This document shows positions 8,869-17,918 of a DNA stretch of 64,000 bases, one piece after another. The position numbers and the translations under genes are program-made. The stretch spans positions 1 to 64,000 of IMG/VR virus record IMGVR_UViG_3300009414_000001; one strand, 5' to 3'. Below the pieces are notes generated by a model that saw nothing but the letters and a program-made list of their open reading frames with translations, did no database searches and had not been told where the DNA came from. Origin of the DNA: a virus. Position 1 is the first letter of the stretch, and each line of letters opens with the position of its first letter.

Positions 8869-9518
8869 TATTCAGCATCCTTCTTTGTGTCAGTGGCTTT
8901 AGATGCTTTAGCTTTTGCTTTAGCTGGCGTTTTAGCTGGCGTTTTAGCTTTGGTCGCTGTTTTAGTGCTTTCAGCATTTTCGGCTTCGGCTTTTGCATCA
9001 GCTTCGGCTTTTGCATCAGCTTCGGCTTTTGCATCAGCTTCGGCTTTTGCATCAGCTTCGGCTTTTGCATCAGCTTCGGCTTTTGCATCGGCTTCGGCTT
9101 TTGCGTCAAGCTCTTCTTGTGTAGGCTCTTTTTTTTGAGAAGCCTCAAGAGCTGCCATAGCCTCATCAAAAGCAATTTGCTTTGATTCAGCGAATTCAAT
9201 AGCAGCAATGCCTTTTGCATTTAATGCTTCGGCCTGCTCTTTTAAGTTATCAGCAATAACTTGGGCTTCACCTAACTCAACACTTGCAACATCGACAGCC
9301 AGCTGCTCAGCAGATTTTTCTTCAAGCGGAATGATGTCACAATCAATTGCACTGTTAACGGCCTTAATATTGGCTTTCACAGCTTTAGCGGTAGTTATGT
9401 CCAGCTCAAACTTTTGTCCTTCGGGTGCTTCGTTATACGGCAAGATATTTAAGCCTAAAACACTAAGGGAAAAGCCAGAGCTGTTCATAATCGCCAGCGC
9501 TACTTTATTTTTTTTCAT
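8868..9518 (-). CDS. Virion-operon protein with DAKAEA tandem repeats
   Basis: 216 residues. The N-terminal domain (1-80) is globular. Residues about 85-135 are helical and acidic. Then come seven DAKAEA hexapeptides, which would form a charged single alpha-helix, and a Lys/Ala/Thr-rich tail (KAKTPAKTPAKAKAKAS). Encoded between sheath and capsid genes. Possibly a linker, decoration or assembly protein; no homologue recognised. Repeat number is likely to vary between relatives. Confidence 0.6.
   Translation of the reverse strand: MKKNKVALAIMNSSGFSLSVLGLNILPYNEAPEGQKFELDITTAKAVKANIKAVNSAIDCDIIPLEEKSAEQLAVDVASVELGEAQVIADNLKEQAEALNAKGIAAIEFAESKQIAFDEAMAALEASQKKEPTQEELDAKAEADAKAEADAKAEADAKAEADAKAEADAKAEADAKAEAENAESTKTATKAKTPAKTPAKAKAKASKATDTKKDAE
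8983..9108 (-). repeat. Seven tandem 18-bp coding repeats
   Basis: On the plus strand the unit GCTTCGGCTTTTGCATCA is repeated seven times end to end (first five identical, last two with single changes). On the minus strand each unit encodes the DAKAEA hexapeptide. Near-identity at the DNA level points to recent slippage or recombination. Confidence 0.95.
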
Positions 9519-9533
9519 GTTTGAATTCTCCGA

Positions 9534-9560
9534 AAATCAAGGGGCAATACACCCCTTGAT
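9534..9560 (-). terminator. Hairpin after the capsid gene
   Basis: Perfect 9-bp arms ATCAAGGGG / CCCCTTGAT around a 7-base loop, followed on the minus strand by TTTT. It lies 31 bases after the capsid stop and probably acts as a (partial) terminator that keeps capsid mRNA in excess over the tail genes. Confidence 0.65.
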
Positions 9561-9590
9561 GAATGGGTTTATTAGTTATTGATTAACTAA

Positions 9591-11207
9591 TTAAGACGCT
9601 ATGTTTGTGATAGTGGTCTTAGCGAAGTAAGCAGATCCATTATCAGGATGAACTTGACCGTATTCGCTGCCCCACATGGTGTCTGAGTGAACCAAGTTGC
9701 CGCCAACATCATGCTTAAACGAGATTGGTGGGATTGCAGTACCAGCAACATAGCCAGAGTCGCCATGGTTACTACCTTTCGCGTACCACAAGATATCGTT
9801 AGTACCTAAATCATCTAATGGAACAGGCACTTCATAGATGCGGTATTTACCGAATAACATGCCAGTTAAATGCACTTGTGGAACACGCTTGTAATTAGGT
9901 ACTGGCTTAAAGAAATCAGAGCCTAACGCTTGAAGGAATGCACTAGCACCTAAACCAACATAAGCGCCGATAATTCCCGACTTTTTGTTAGCGTTAGTTA
10001 CTTCTGCATCAAGCGCAGTCATGAACTCGCCGAACTCTTCGTATTTTTCACGGAAGTAAGCGCCAGCAGGAACGTGTTTGTTGAACACACCAGTTCTAGT
10101 TGCAGCAAAAGCCATATCACGTAAGCGGCGTGTATCAGTTTCGTAAGCAATCAAGTTAGACATTGAATTGATTAACAGTGACTCAATGTCAATGTTATGC
10201 TCGCGGCGCATTTTATGCAGCGATTGGATGCTTGCTTGGCTATTGATGCTAACTTCATACGGCTTAACTTCTACAACAGACATCTTGTGGCTGACTGTAG
10301 GGATTAAGGAAGGGTTAGTTTCGATGTCTATTTCAAATTGGAAATGAAGCTCACCTGTGGTAATTGCCGCAGAGCTGTTTAGCACGACACTGCCGCCGCT
10401 ATGATCTACCGTACCAGATAAGGTTGTATTACCAATTTTTCCAAATAACACACCATCTTTTTCTTGTGCGACAGGAATGCGATCATGATAAATGACAACA
10501 CTGTCGGCTTTGATTTCATGCTTCTTAAGTGAAGGTAAATCAGTGGCGGTATCAAAAGTAAATTGCTGCTTAGCCGCTTGAGGCTGCTCACCAGCAGGAA
10601 AAGGGTATCGCTGGCGCTGCTGAGAAAACTGACCCATTGAGCCTTCGGCAATTATAGTGCCTTGTGTGTACTCACCACTTGTCGACGCTGCAATAGTGGT
10701 GATACGGAAGATTTCAGCAATATCTTTACCAGCTGGGATCAATGTCACCGCATGGTTAGTTGCACACTTCAAGTAAACGGGTAAAACCGTTGCAACAACG
10801 CGAGCACGCTCAAGCACACCATCAGAAGTCGATAAAGAGGTTTCAGCACTCGCAAGCATCAAGCCTGCTTGTGAGTTAGAAGGGGTTTTCATTAAACCCA
10901 TTAAGTTTTCAGCTGTCTTATGTGCGGCAGCTAAAAGCTCATTTGATGGTGCTTCACCGTTATTGTCCATTGCATAGTTTTCAAGTGCAGAACCCCACGC
11001 AGGCGCGATAACGTTTGCTTCGGCTTCCGATAAGCTACCGATACCAGCAGTACTTGCTAGCATTAACGCTACAGCACCATAACGCGCCTTTTTGTCAGCA
11101 ATTAAAGCGCCGCCTTCAAACTGAGGATTAACCACAGCATTTTTCATTTGTGTAGCACGGATAGCAATATCGCCCTCGCGTGCATGTAACTTCATCTTGT
11201 CATTCAT
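9591..11207 (-). CDS. Major capsid protein precursor
   Basis: 538 residues. The region after residue 120 (DGVLERARVVATVLPVYLK, then NHAVTLIPAGKDIAEIFRI) fits HK97-fold major capsid proteins of P1/T4-like phages. The first 120 residues look like a removable prodomain and contain LMLAS twice (48-52 and 116-120). Cleavage after the second would release a mature shell protein of about 418 residues. P1's major head protein is also made as a precursor and processed by Pro. A hairpin follows the gene, and TACTAACATTATTAACAGG, a diverged C1-type element, lies in its leader. Confidence 0.75.
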   Translation of the reverse strand: MNDKMKLHAREGDIAIRATQMKNAVVNPQFEGGALIADKKARYGAVALMLASTAGIGSLSEAEANVIAPAWGSALENYAMDNNGEAPSNELLAAAHKTAENLMGLMKTPSNSQAGLMLASAETSLSTSDGVLERARVVATVLPVYLKCATNHAVTLIPAGKDIAEIFRITTIAASTSGEYTQGTIIAEGSMGQFSQQRQRYPFPAGEQPQAAKQQFTFDTATDLPSLKKHEIKADSVVIYHDRIPVAQEKDGVLFGKIGNTTLSGTVDHSGGSVVLNSSAAITTGELHFQFEIDIETNPSLIPTVSHKMSVVEVKPYEVSINSQASIQSLHKMRREHNIDIESLLINSMSNLIAYETDTRRLRDMAFAATRTGVFNKHVPAGAYFREKYEEFGEFMTALDAEVTNANKKSGIIGAYVGLGASAFLQALGSDFFKPVPNYKRVPQVHLTGMLFGKYRIYEVPVPLDDLGTNDILWYAKGSNHGDSGYVAGTAIPPISFKHDVGGNLVHSDTMWGSEYGQVHPDNGSAYFAKTTITNIAS

Positions 11208-11421
11208 TTTAGACGTTCCTGTTAATAATGTTAGTACATAAGTAAAGGCAAAAACGCCTTGACTTTTGTAGTCTAAAACGAGAGAAAAATATTACTGAGA
11301 AAAACCAACAACTAAAAAAAAGCAAAACTATGAATAAATTTTGCAATCAATCAAATCTTTCATATGAGTGCTTCAAATGTTATATTTGACTTAAATTAAA
11401 GCAAGGTAGTGAGATAAACAC

Positions 11422-11685
11422 ATGGAGCAAAAATTCGTAACACTAGGCGTATTTAAGGATTTAGTAGGATCTGGCGGTATTGGCGAGGTGGTAGCGCAAA
11501 AGAATGATAGTGAGAAGTACATGCTATTTGGTATATCAACCAATAAAGAAACAGTTTTTTTAGTGAAGACGTCGAGAGGAATTAACCACCTGAAAGAATG
11601 GGACGGCTTAGGCTATCTAGGTGACTTTATTGAAAGTACTGGGATATCTGAGTTTAAGGTAATAGGATTACTTAAGAAAGAGTGA
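11422..11685 (+). CDS. Small plus-strand gene inside the late region
   Basis: 87 residues beginning MEQKFVTLGVFKDLVGSGG; mixed alpha/beta, not recognised. It is transcribed against its neighbours, has its own upstream AT-rich region of about 210 bp, and is closed by a strong hairpin at 11693-11739. This independent-unit layout is typical of a phage 'moron' gene that could be expressed in the lysogen. Confidence 0.6.
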   Translation: MEQKFVTLGVFKDLVGSGGIGEVVAQKNDSEKYMLFGISTNKETVFLVKTSRGINHLKEWDGLGYLGDFIESTGISEFKVIGLLKKE

Positions 11686-11692
11686 CAAATAA

Positions 11693-11739
11693 AACACTCA
11701 AGAAACACAAATAACATTTAATTGTGTTTCTTGGGTGTT
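11693..11739. terminator. Bidirectional terminator hairpin
   Basis: 18-bp arms with a single mismatch (AACACTCAAGAAACACAA against its inverted copy) and an 11-base loop, between the convergent plus-strand gene and the holin gene. It would stop transcription from both sides. Confidence 0.85.
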
Positions 11740-11746
11740 AGGAATG

Positions 11747-12256
11747 TTATTTTGCAAATTTAGGCGTTAATGCCCTATCGCAGAACCACCACATTGCCGC
11801 AGTCGAAGCCGTATAGAATACCGTGTAAATCATATACCTAATAATCTCTCGCATTTCACCAGTAGAAAAGGCGTTATTAAGTGAATGCGCCTTATCTGAA
11901 AAAGCTGACATAATAGATAGAAACATCAAGGTAGCTACAAAAATCAATAAGGTCGTTAAGAATGGCCTAAACACCACTTTTATATTATTAGCCCATGGTG
12001 ATGTATTACTATTAGAGAGGCTTGCATCTGACTCAATGGAGTTGCTTAGCGCCTCGCCTTTGGCTATATCTGCCCTAGCACTAATATCTAGGCTTGCCAT
12101 CTCCTTATCATGCTTCCACTTGTCTTTTTCGTGGCTCTGGCGTAGCTTTTCTTGATAGTACTTACCTATCTGACCAAAAACCCCACCTATAGCGCCAGTG
12201 ATCACACCACCAACACCAGCTGTAGCACCGTTAAATAAACTGGTAAGCCATTCCAT
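11747..12256 (-). CDS. Three-TM holin
   Basis: 169 residues. It has a Gly-rich hydrophobic segment at about 10-30, a charged helical linker (QEKLRQSHEKDKWKHDKEMAS) at 34-55, and two transmembrane segments at about 96-116 and 135-157. This layout fits the GTA/phage '3TM holin' family, which makes the inner-membrane lesion that frees the endolysin. It lies one base after the muralytic gene (12258-12767), forming a lysis cassette behind a C1-type operator. Confidence 0.7.
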   Translation of the reverse strand: MEWLTSLFNGATAGVGGVITGAIGGVFGQIGKYYQEKLRQSHEKDKWKHDKEMASLDISARADIAKGEALSNSIESDASLSNSNTSPWANNIKVVFRPFLTTLLIFVATLMFLSIMSAFSDKAHSLNNAFSTGEMREIIRYMIYTVFYTASTAAMWWFCDRALTPKFAK

Positions 12257-12257
12257 A

Positions 12258-12767
12258 TTAAGCAGCCTCGTTGTAAATTAGTCGGTTAGCATTAGCAACA
12301 TATTCTTCGGGCTTTCCTGCGCCTGCCTCAGAGTTATGATTATCTTTCCAATAATCAGCACGCCCTTCTAATGTGATAGGTATAGGGGCTGTTATCTTTA
12401 AGTACTTAAGGCGAGTGAATATTATTGCAAGTAGTGGATTAAAATCTAACTCACGCAACTGGACTGTTTTAACATCAATACCATAGCGCTTAATAACCTT
12501 TTGGCGGTCTTTCTCTCTAACTCGCTTGCGAACATCAAGAAACCCTATGCGATCAAACTGGGTTACGCCAGCGCCTTGACCGTAAACACTGCGGTCTTTA
12601 CAGCCACCTAATAACGTTTCTTGAGCACAAATCTCTTTCATGGCGATATCGGCGTTGTCGTTACCACCATTACCCAGCGTTTCACAAACATCTTTGATGA
12701 TCATATCTAAATGAAAGATGCTAATTAACCCGTAACCCACTATCTTTTTTATATTCATATTTAACAA
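12258..12767 (-). CDS. Endolysin, lysozyme/transglycosylase-like
   Basis: 169 residues. KEICAQETLLGGCKDRSVYGQGAGVTQFDRI (about 45-75) supplies the likely catalytic Glu and the Gly/Gln-Phe-Asp substrate-groove pattern of lytic transglycosylase-type phage endolysins. The C-terminus GRADYWKDNHNSEAGAGKPEEY is also typical of this family. It would cleave peptidoglycan after holin triggering. The N-terminal hydrophobic stretch (VGYGLISIFHLDMI) might be a signal-arrest segment. MNIKK three codons downstream is an alternative start. Confidence 0.7.
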   Translation of the reverse strand: MLNMNIKKIVGYGLISIFHLDMIIKDVCETLGNGGNDNADIAMKEICAQETLLGGCKDRSVYGQGAGVTQFDRIGFLDVRKRVREKDRQKVIKRYGIDVKTVQLRELDFNPLLAIIFTRLKYLKITAPIPITLEGRADYWKDNHNSEAGAGKPEEYVANANRLIYNEAA

Positions 12768-12770
12768 CCT

Positions 12771-12788
12771 TTAGTTTATTTGTTAGTA
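12771..12788 (-). promoter_or_regulatory. C1-type operator, lysis cassette
   Basis: Minus strand reads TACTAACAAATAAACTAA and runs directly into the AAAGG ribosome site of the endolysin gene. One of 12 dispersed copies; proposed binding site for the C1-like repressor at 35285-36043. Confidence 0.65.
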
Positions 12789-12815
12789 TTCTTAATCTTA
12801 AATAAAAACGCCAAA

Positions 12816-13301
12816 TCAAGAAACACTTCCCGTTAATGGCGCACCTAGATTTGTGACGCCCGACCATATTATTGTTTTTGTCACAGACTCCACTGCAACA
12901 AACAACGCCTCAAAATATGGCGTTGACTCACTAGTCGTAATAACACCCATAATAGCCGCTTTATAAGCGCCCACTTTCGTCGCCGCATCATTCCCTAAAA
13001 TAGACACGCACGGCGGCACAGGCGCTAAATGTGAAGTAGCCCAGTAATCGGCAAACATTTGCGCCAATACATCAACATTATTCGTCACACTACCCGTTAG
13101 GCCAGCATAAGCAGCGCCAATAACCCCAGCTGAGCCTGCACCAGTCGCAATAGGATTCACACTAGCACTAGCATCGCCATGATAAGCGTTCTGCCACGCT
13201 GACTTCATGAGATTTAGCGAAGTATTGACGTCATTAGTTGATATAACGTCTTGGTACGCACTATTAATACTGGAAGCAACACCAGCAGCATTTAGGGGCA
13301 T
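12816..13301 (-). CDS. Late structural-operon protein, unknown
   Basis: 161 residues, small-residue rich (Ala, Gly, Ser, Val) with MKSAWQNAYHG and a central Gly-rich stretch. No motif is recognised. It overlaps the spike gene by one base and ends the 18.6-12.8 kb tail operon, so a minor virion or assembly role is likely. Confidence 0.5.
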   Translation of the reverse strand: MPLNAAGVASSINSAYQDVISTNDVNTSLNLMKSAWQNAYHGDASASVNPIATGAGSAGVIGAAYAGLTGSVTNNVDVLAQMFADYWATSHLAPVPPCVSILGNDAATKVGAYKAAIMGVITTSESTPYFEALFVAVESVTKTIIWSGVTNLGAPLTGSVS

Positions 13302-14146
13302 TATTCTTGTACCTTCACTGTTCCTGATAAAACATCTTCAAATGTCATTATCTTGGTTGGCGTTGAAGTGGGTGAACCTAGATTTCCTATGACCGTATGA
13401 GTGTTAAAGGTTTCGATTATATGCCTAAGCAATGCAACCAACTTATCACCCATCACAGCAGGCTCTAACCCTTCGCTACCTACATCTATTGTAGGGGCGA
13501 TTACTTTTACATGGCCTGTTGAATTGATCGTAGTGGTGCCGCCGACATTCATCACCCAGTTACCTTCGATATTCTCTTGAAGCTTACCCGTACCACTACG
13601 GTAAGTGTCACCTTCTGTATGTAATACGCTATGGCCTTCATTCGTAAACTCAAATGATGTGCCACTCGCCTTATGCGTTAATCGGTAACTTGAGTCGGGC
13701 GCTATTTCTATCAATACACCAAATCGACTAAAGACCACTGCATCATGGTATTGAGGCACTGGCGGCGTAGGCTCGTCAGCGTGGCGTAAGTGAGTATGTT
13801 TTTCTTCGCCAGCAAATGCCTCATGAGGCATGTTAGGTATACCATCTGGCGCATAGTGACAACTTCCTGTTATACGTGGAAGGCGAGTATCACCATTGAT
13901 AAAATCGACCCATACATAATCATCAACAAGACAAGGCTCAAAGCCGCCCTCATTCATTCTCGCACCTATCGGAAGCTTATACTCAGCCCATGGCAGCACA
14001 TCATCAGTTAAATCATCCCACACTGATAGCAGGCGCACTTTTGCCCTCATCAACTGCGCTGGATCTTCGGTGCTAACAACGACAGCCCTATACTCGCCGT
14101 GCAGCAAGCCTTTTGCGTTGCTCGCCTGCTCATTAAAACTGTTCAT
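13301..14146 (-). CDS. Baseplate central spike protein, gp5/gpV-like
   Basis: 281 residues. The N-terminal OB-like domain (YRAVVVSTEDPAQLMRAKVRLLSVWDD... at 18-45, then VDDYVWVDFINGD at 75-87) is followed by a repetitive beta-helix segment (FEFTNEGHSVLHTEG...NVGGTTTINSTGHVKVIAPTIDV, about 165-225). This is the gp5/gpV spike architecture that pierces the outer membrane. No lysozyme domain is inserted. It overlaps the hub gene by 14 bp. Confidence 0.8.
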   Translation of the reverse strand: MNSFNEQASNAKGLLHGEYRAVVVSTEDPAQLMRAKVRLLSVWDDLTDDVLPWAEYKLPIGARMNEGGFEPCLVDDYVWVDFINGDTRLPRITGSCHYAPDGIPNMPHEAFAGEEKHTHLRHADEPTPPVPQYHDAVVFSRFGVLIEIAPDSSYRLTHKASGTSFEFTNEGHSVLHTEGDTYRSGTGKLQENIEGNWVMNVGGTTTINSTGHVKVIAPTIDVGSEGLEPAVMGDKLVALLRHIIETFNTHTVIGNLGSPTSTPTKIMTFEDVLSGTVKVQE

Positions 14147-15107
14147 AGGTTGAAACCTCTATATTACAAGAATAAACAAGCCCTAATTGATAATGAGTAA
14201 TGCGACTAATAATTCCCTCATCAGGTAGGCTTTCATCAATAACTCTTTCGGTGTTATGGCGATGAAATATCATTTCAATCTTTTTACTAGGCGACATTTG
14301 CAGCGAACCAAATGAGTTTAAATTGAGTGCTGGCAAAAATTGCTTACTTAACTTTTCAAGCTGCGGAACAGAGCGATGAGGCACAAATAGCGGCGTGCCG
14401 TCTAGCGATTCATCTCCTACCATTCCGCCAACCATAGACCACGAAAAATAAGCCTTGCCTACTTCCCTAGCCCATACCTTAGAGAGATCGAAAGGTGATA
14501 GCGCAGAGATAGGGCGCTCAGCAGCAGGATTGTTGTATTCAAGCGTTACAATCTTTTCTTGATCAACAATGCTCTGACAGCTTTTGATATAACCAACCCC
14601 TCGCACAATAAAAACGCTAACCCCCAAGTCGCGCTCTATTTTTCTAATGAGCTGGCTTGGCGTAGAATCTTGTAATAAGTGATAGGTATACAAGCCACTG
14701 ATAGCCTCTTCTTCCCACTCACCAACATCAGGCAGCAAAGTTTTGATTATGGTTGAAGCCGATTCATCAACAAAAAATAGAGGTCTTCTTGCTGGCACCT
14801 TGGAAAGAGAAACATTTTTTTGAAGGGCATTCACTACAATGACATTACCACCAGCAGGATTAACGGTTAATACCTCAAATTCCTCAGTAAACGAATCGTT
14901 ACTAAAGTCATCGAATACAATCTCAATAATAGCGCCAGACTTAAAGCCGTAATCATCACGAATAAGCGAGCCTGCATCAGTAAACTCAAGCATAAGCTGT
15001 GCGCCATCAAGGCTCATGAATTCAATATAGGCACAACTTAGCATTAGTATCGGATCAACCAATACACCATTACACTTTATAGACCTAACAAGTGCTTCAT
15101 TTAGCAT
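14133..15107 (-). CDS. Baseplate hub protein, gp27/gpD-like
   Basis: 324 residues. Beta-barrel-like segments near 35-95 and 195-260 surround a helical insertion (ESASTIIKTLLPDVG, then TPSQLIRKIERDLGVSVFIVRG) that matches the hub fold of T4 gp27 and Mu gp44. The hub trimer links tube and spike, and its gene directly precedes the spike gene as expected. Stop/start overlap with the upstream gene is one base. Confidence 0.65.
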   Translation of the reverse strand: MLNEALVRSIKCNGVLVDPILMLSCAYIEFMSLDGAQLMLEFTDAGSLIRDDYGFKSGAIIEIVFDDFSNDSFTEEFEVLTVNPAGGNVIVVNALQKNVSLSKVPARRPLFFVDESASTIIKTLLPDVGEWEEEAISGLYTYHLLQDSTPSQLIRKIERDLGVSVFIVRGVGYIKSCQSIVDQEKIVTLEYNNPAAERPISALSPFDLSKVWAREVGKAYFSWSMVGGMVGDESLDGTPLFVPHRSVPQLEKLSKQFLPALNLNSFGSLQMSPSKKIEMIFHRHNTERVIDESLPDEGIISRITHYQLGLVYSCNIEVSTYEQF

Positions 15108-15883
15108 TATGTAATTAACTCTTTAAGCGAGCCTTCGTAGCGCATCGCTGTATTTGGAAAAGAAAAGGCGGTCACAGTATCAGCGATAACACTTATCGTT
15201 ATTTCATTACTTAGCAGGCGTTTTGATTGAGAATCAGAGATCACTTTACTCATCATTTCACTACCTAGTGAATCAATGTCGACATCAAGTGTAACAGGCA
15301 TACCCATCAGCATCGTTTTAGCCTTGAACCTTGTAGATACACCGTACTTCTCATAGGCCACTGAATCCTTAAAATACTGGCTTGCATGACGCACAAGCAT
15401 CGACTGACGCAAGAAAGAACGTAACGCCAGCGTTAAAGCCGTTAAAGTGGGGTTATCCCAAGCGCAGACAACAACGCGATAAGATAGTGCCACTTTATCA
15501 ATGAACGTTTCAACGTCCCAGCCACCCTCTGTCGACTCGAAGCTATCTAAAAGAACAGGGATATGATCAGTTAAAGCTGCCGAATCAATAACACTGCCTG
15601 ACGTATAATAAACCGCTGGCAAGACACTCGCCTCAATCCCTTTACTTTTCGCCGCTCTCTCGAATCGGTCAACAAATTCAGAAGGAGAACCATGATCATC
15701 AAATAAGACCACCTTTTCTATTGCTGGTCTTTTTAAGAACTTAATTGCTGCTAAATTTTCTTTGCGATCTGCATCAGTAATAACGGTATTCTCAAACGCC
15801 TGACGTAGCCACTTACCAAAAGCCTTGTCGACATCGGTTAAATTGGTTGTCTCTCGCATTTCACTTGTTATTTTCACTGACAA
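15107..15883 (-). CDS. Late tail/baseplate protein, unknown
   Basis: 258 residues, alpha/beta, with VVVCAWDNPTLTALTLALRSFLRQSML in the centre and a beta-rich C-terminus. It sits directly upstream of the hub gene. A tail-terminator or wedge role is possible but not shown. Its leader holds ATCTAACAAAATTAACAAA (about 15906-15924), a diverged version of the C1-type element. Confidence 0.5.
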   Translation of the reverse strand: MSVKITSEMRETTNLTDVDKAFGKWLRQAFENTVITDADRKENLAAIKFLKRPAIEKVVLFDDHGSPSEFVDRFERAAKSKGIEASVLPAVYYTSGSVIDSAALTDHIPVLLDSFESTEGGWDVETFIDKVALSYRVVVCAWDNPTLTALTLALRSFLRQSMLVRHASQYFKDSVAYEKYGVSTRFKAKTMLMGMPVTLDVDIDSLGSEMMSKVISDSQSKRLLSNEITISVIADTVTAFSFPNTAMRYEGSLKELIT

Positions 15884-15956
15884 GGCACCTGTGTTTTAAA
15901 ATGTTTGTTAATTTTGTTAGATGATACATCGCATTGATAAAAACCACACTACCTAG

Positions 15957-16466
15957 TTATGAAATAGCTGGCAGCTCATCACTATCGCCCGTAAAAGGTA
16001 ATAGGTAGTAAATATGGTTTAGACCTTGGTTATCTGTAGCTCTTACTTTATGAACCGAATAAAAAACCGAAATACTCTTTCGTTTAGAGTTCATCACATT
16101 AAACATGATGGCACTACCTTCGGGTACATTGCGTTTATTGATTTTAACGGCTATAGGCTCATTTGCACCGCCTGTTATATCACTATCATCAGTAGATAAC
16201 GTCAAATAACTCACACTGCTAGGCATATCAACCATAACAATTAGCTCAGGCTCACCTAGATCAGTTTCATTCTCAACCTCATCAAGCACTAAGGGGGCAT
16301 CTTCTTCATAGTGACTTTCCGCAGCTGGCGCAGTAGCCTCAACAGTTATAGAAGGCCATAAGATAGCATCGTAGGCATTCGGATCTTTTTCTATCTTTTT
16401 TATTTCACTGTCGCGCAATATTTTATTTAACTTAGTGTTATTGCGATTCTTTGAGCGCATTGTCAT
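15957..16466 (-). CDS. Late-operon protein, unknown
   Basis: 169 residues. A basic N-terminus (MRSKNRNNTKLNKIL) is followed by an acidic linker (EEDAPLVLDEVENETDLGEPEL) and a C-terminal beta-rich domain. No known family was recognised. It is next to the zinc-finger gene and shares its orientation. Confidence 0.45.
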   Translation of the reverse strand: MTMRSKNRNNTKLNKILRDSEIKKIEKDPNAYDAILWPSITVEATAPAAESHYEEDAPLVLDEVENETDLGEPELIVMVDMPSSVSYLTLSTDDSDITGGANEPIAVKINKRNVPEGSAIMFNVMNSKRKSISVFYSVHKVRATDNQGLNHIYYLLPFTGDSDELPAIS

Positions 16467-16470
16467 TGAA

Positions 16471-17613
16471 TTACCCTTTCAACTTACCCTTTAATCTATT
16501 TAAGTTTGCTTTAGATAACTTCTGCTTCTCTGCAAACCGACTTAATATATCTTCATTTGAGGCACCAAACGCTTTAGCGCCTTCTGAAAACGACTTGTAG
16601 GAATCTGATATCTTTTTATCTTTAAGCTTCTGATTTTGCGCCCTAGCTCGCTTAAGCTGTGTCTGCAACGTTTGCAGTTTATTTGCATCTTTTTTTATTC
16701 TGTTAGCGAGCCGAACCTTATTCCTTAAATGCTTTTCAAAGGCTTTCTTCTCTCGTTCAGAGTCAAGAGCACCACGACGAGATAAACTATTGGCTTTTTT
16801 TATCTCATCTTTTTCGAAGTAAAATTTATTCTTATCGCCATAGCCGACTTTAGCTGCTGCCTTAGCCATGGTTTTTGCGATAAGTTTAATCCAGCTAACC
16901 GACTTAAGCTTATTTAACGCAAGTAAAACGTGCTTACATGCCACCCCTTCACCGTGGGGGTTTCTAATCTTAGGGAAAGCATACTCTTTAGGGGATAACG
17001 CAAAATTACCAGCAGTCGCTAAGTAGCGATAAGTATATTGATGCTGCCCACAATTACACTCAAAGGAAAGATTGTCCGATATGATCTTCCTTATTGTTTT
17101 TTCATCACCTTTGACCGTTCCCTCAGAATCACTCATGCGATCAAACCAAGATTCAAAGCGAATCTGTACGCGATATGCACCGCCAGTCGTACTCGCATCT
17201 GATGATTGAACGTTTACCGTGAATATGTCACCAATAACACCAACAGGAGAGGCATTTTTAACACCTGTCCCATCATTTACACGGTTATTTGAGCGATCTA
17301 AATCTTTCTTGGTAGAGTTGGCAACTATCTGAGCGTAGGTGATACCTCTTTCACTCTTGTTGAACTTCTTACCTAAGTATTCCTTTACTCGCTTAAAGTC
17401 CACCAAATCAGCTGTAGTAAAGCCTGTACCATCACTTTTTTTACCTAAGCTTGAAAGCGGCAAGTTACTCTTTGCATTAAGTAACGCTGGCGTTAAAGTT
17501 CGCTTACCAAACTTACGCGCCTTAGCGTTAGCCTTGGCGATTTTATTATGCATGGCGTTGAATTTTCTTGGCTCTATGTCCTCGAAATCAAAGTCCATAT
17601 TAAATTCAGCCAC
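16471..17613 (-). CDS. SWIM-type zinc-finger protein in tail operon
   Basis: 380 residues. Residues about 190-235 carry Cys-x-Cys (FECNCGQHQ) and, after some 36 residues, Cys-x-His (GVACKHVLLALNKL), the SWIM zinc-finger arrangement, which usually binds DNA or protein. The C-terminal 100 residues are a basic coiled coil (KKAFEKHLRNKVRLANRIKK...). It lies among baseplate genes, 2 bp upstream of the gp53-like gene's stop. Known phage SWIM proteins are of unclear function; here it may be an assembly or DNA-end factor. Confidence 0.6.
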   Translation of the reverse strand: MAEFNMDFDFEDIEPRKFNAMHNKIAKANAKARKFGKRTLTPALLNAKSNLPLSSLGKKSDGTGFTTADLVDFKRVKEYLGKKFNKSERGITYAQIVANSTKKDLDRSNNRVNDGTGVKNASPVGVIGDIFTVNVQSSDASTTGGAYRVQIRFESWFDRMSDSEGTVKGDEKTIRKIISDNLSFECNCGQHQYTYRYLATAGNFALSPKEYAFPKIRNPHGEGVACKHVLLALNKLKSVSWIKLIAKTMAKAAAKVGYGDKNKFYFEKDEIKKANSLSRRGALDSEREKKAFEKHLRNKVRLANRIKKDANKLQTLQTQLKRARAQNQKLKDKKISDSYKSFSEGAKAFGASNEDILSRFAEKQKLSKANLNRLKGKLKG

Positions 17614-17615
17614 AA

Positions 17616-17918
17616 CTAACCACCATGCGACTTAATTTTTTTGCGGATTAAATGCGCTGGCGGATAAAGCAAAGGCTCACCTACTGGCAGCGCATCTAGC
17701 TCATCAGTAAGACCAGCGATAAGCAACACCACCCAGCGACACTCTGGCGTGCCGTAAATTCGATAGGACGCCAGCTCAGGGCGATACTCTTCATCGACAG
17801 CCATAGAACGAGCGATCCAGTCCGTCTTATCACTCGCCAGCAAATCTCTGTGCATGATATTCCTAAGAATAGGATCATCTATATTCAAATCAGAAAGGCG
17901 ACTTAAGTTATTTGACAT
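17616..17918 (-). CDS. Baseplate wedge protein, gp53-like
   Basis: 100 residues from MSNNLSRLSDLN. A longer frame to 17963 exists, but 17918 overlaps the upstream stop by a few bases in usual operon style. The pattern RPELASYRIYGTPECRWVVLLIAGLTDELDALPVGE (about 45-80), in which Tyr-x-x-Tyr-Gly is followed by Arg-Trp and a hydrophobic run, matches the gp53-type wedge family. Confidence 0.6.
   Translation of the reverse strand: MSNNLSRLSDLNIDDPILRNIMHRDLLASDKTDWIARSMAVDEEYRPELASYRIYGTPECRWVVLLIAGLTDELDALPVGEPLLYPPAHLIRKKIKSHGG

Noticed and set aside
8833-9138. Plus-strand Ala/Ser/Phe-rich repeat ORF
   Set aside because: It is the antisense shadow of the DAKAEA repeats in the 8868-9518 gene and has no ribosome site.
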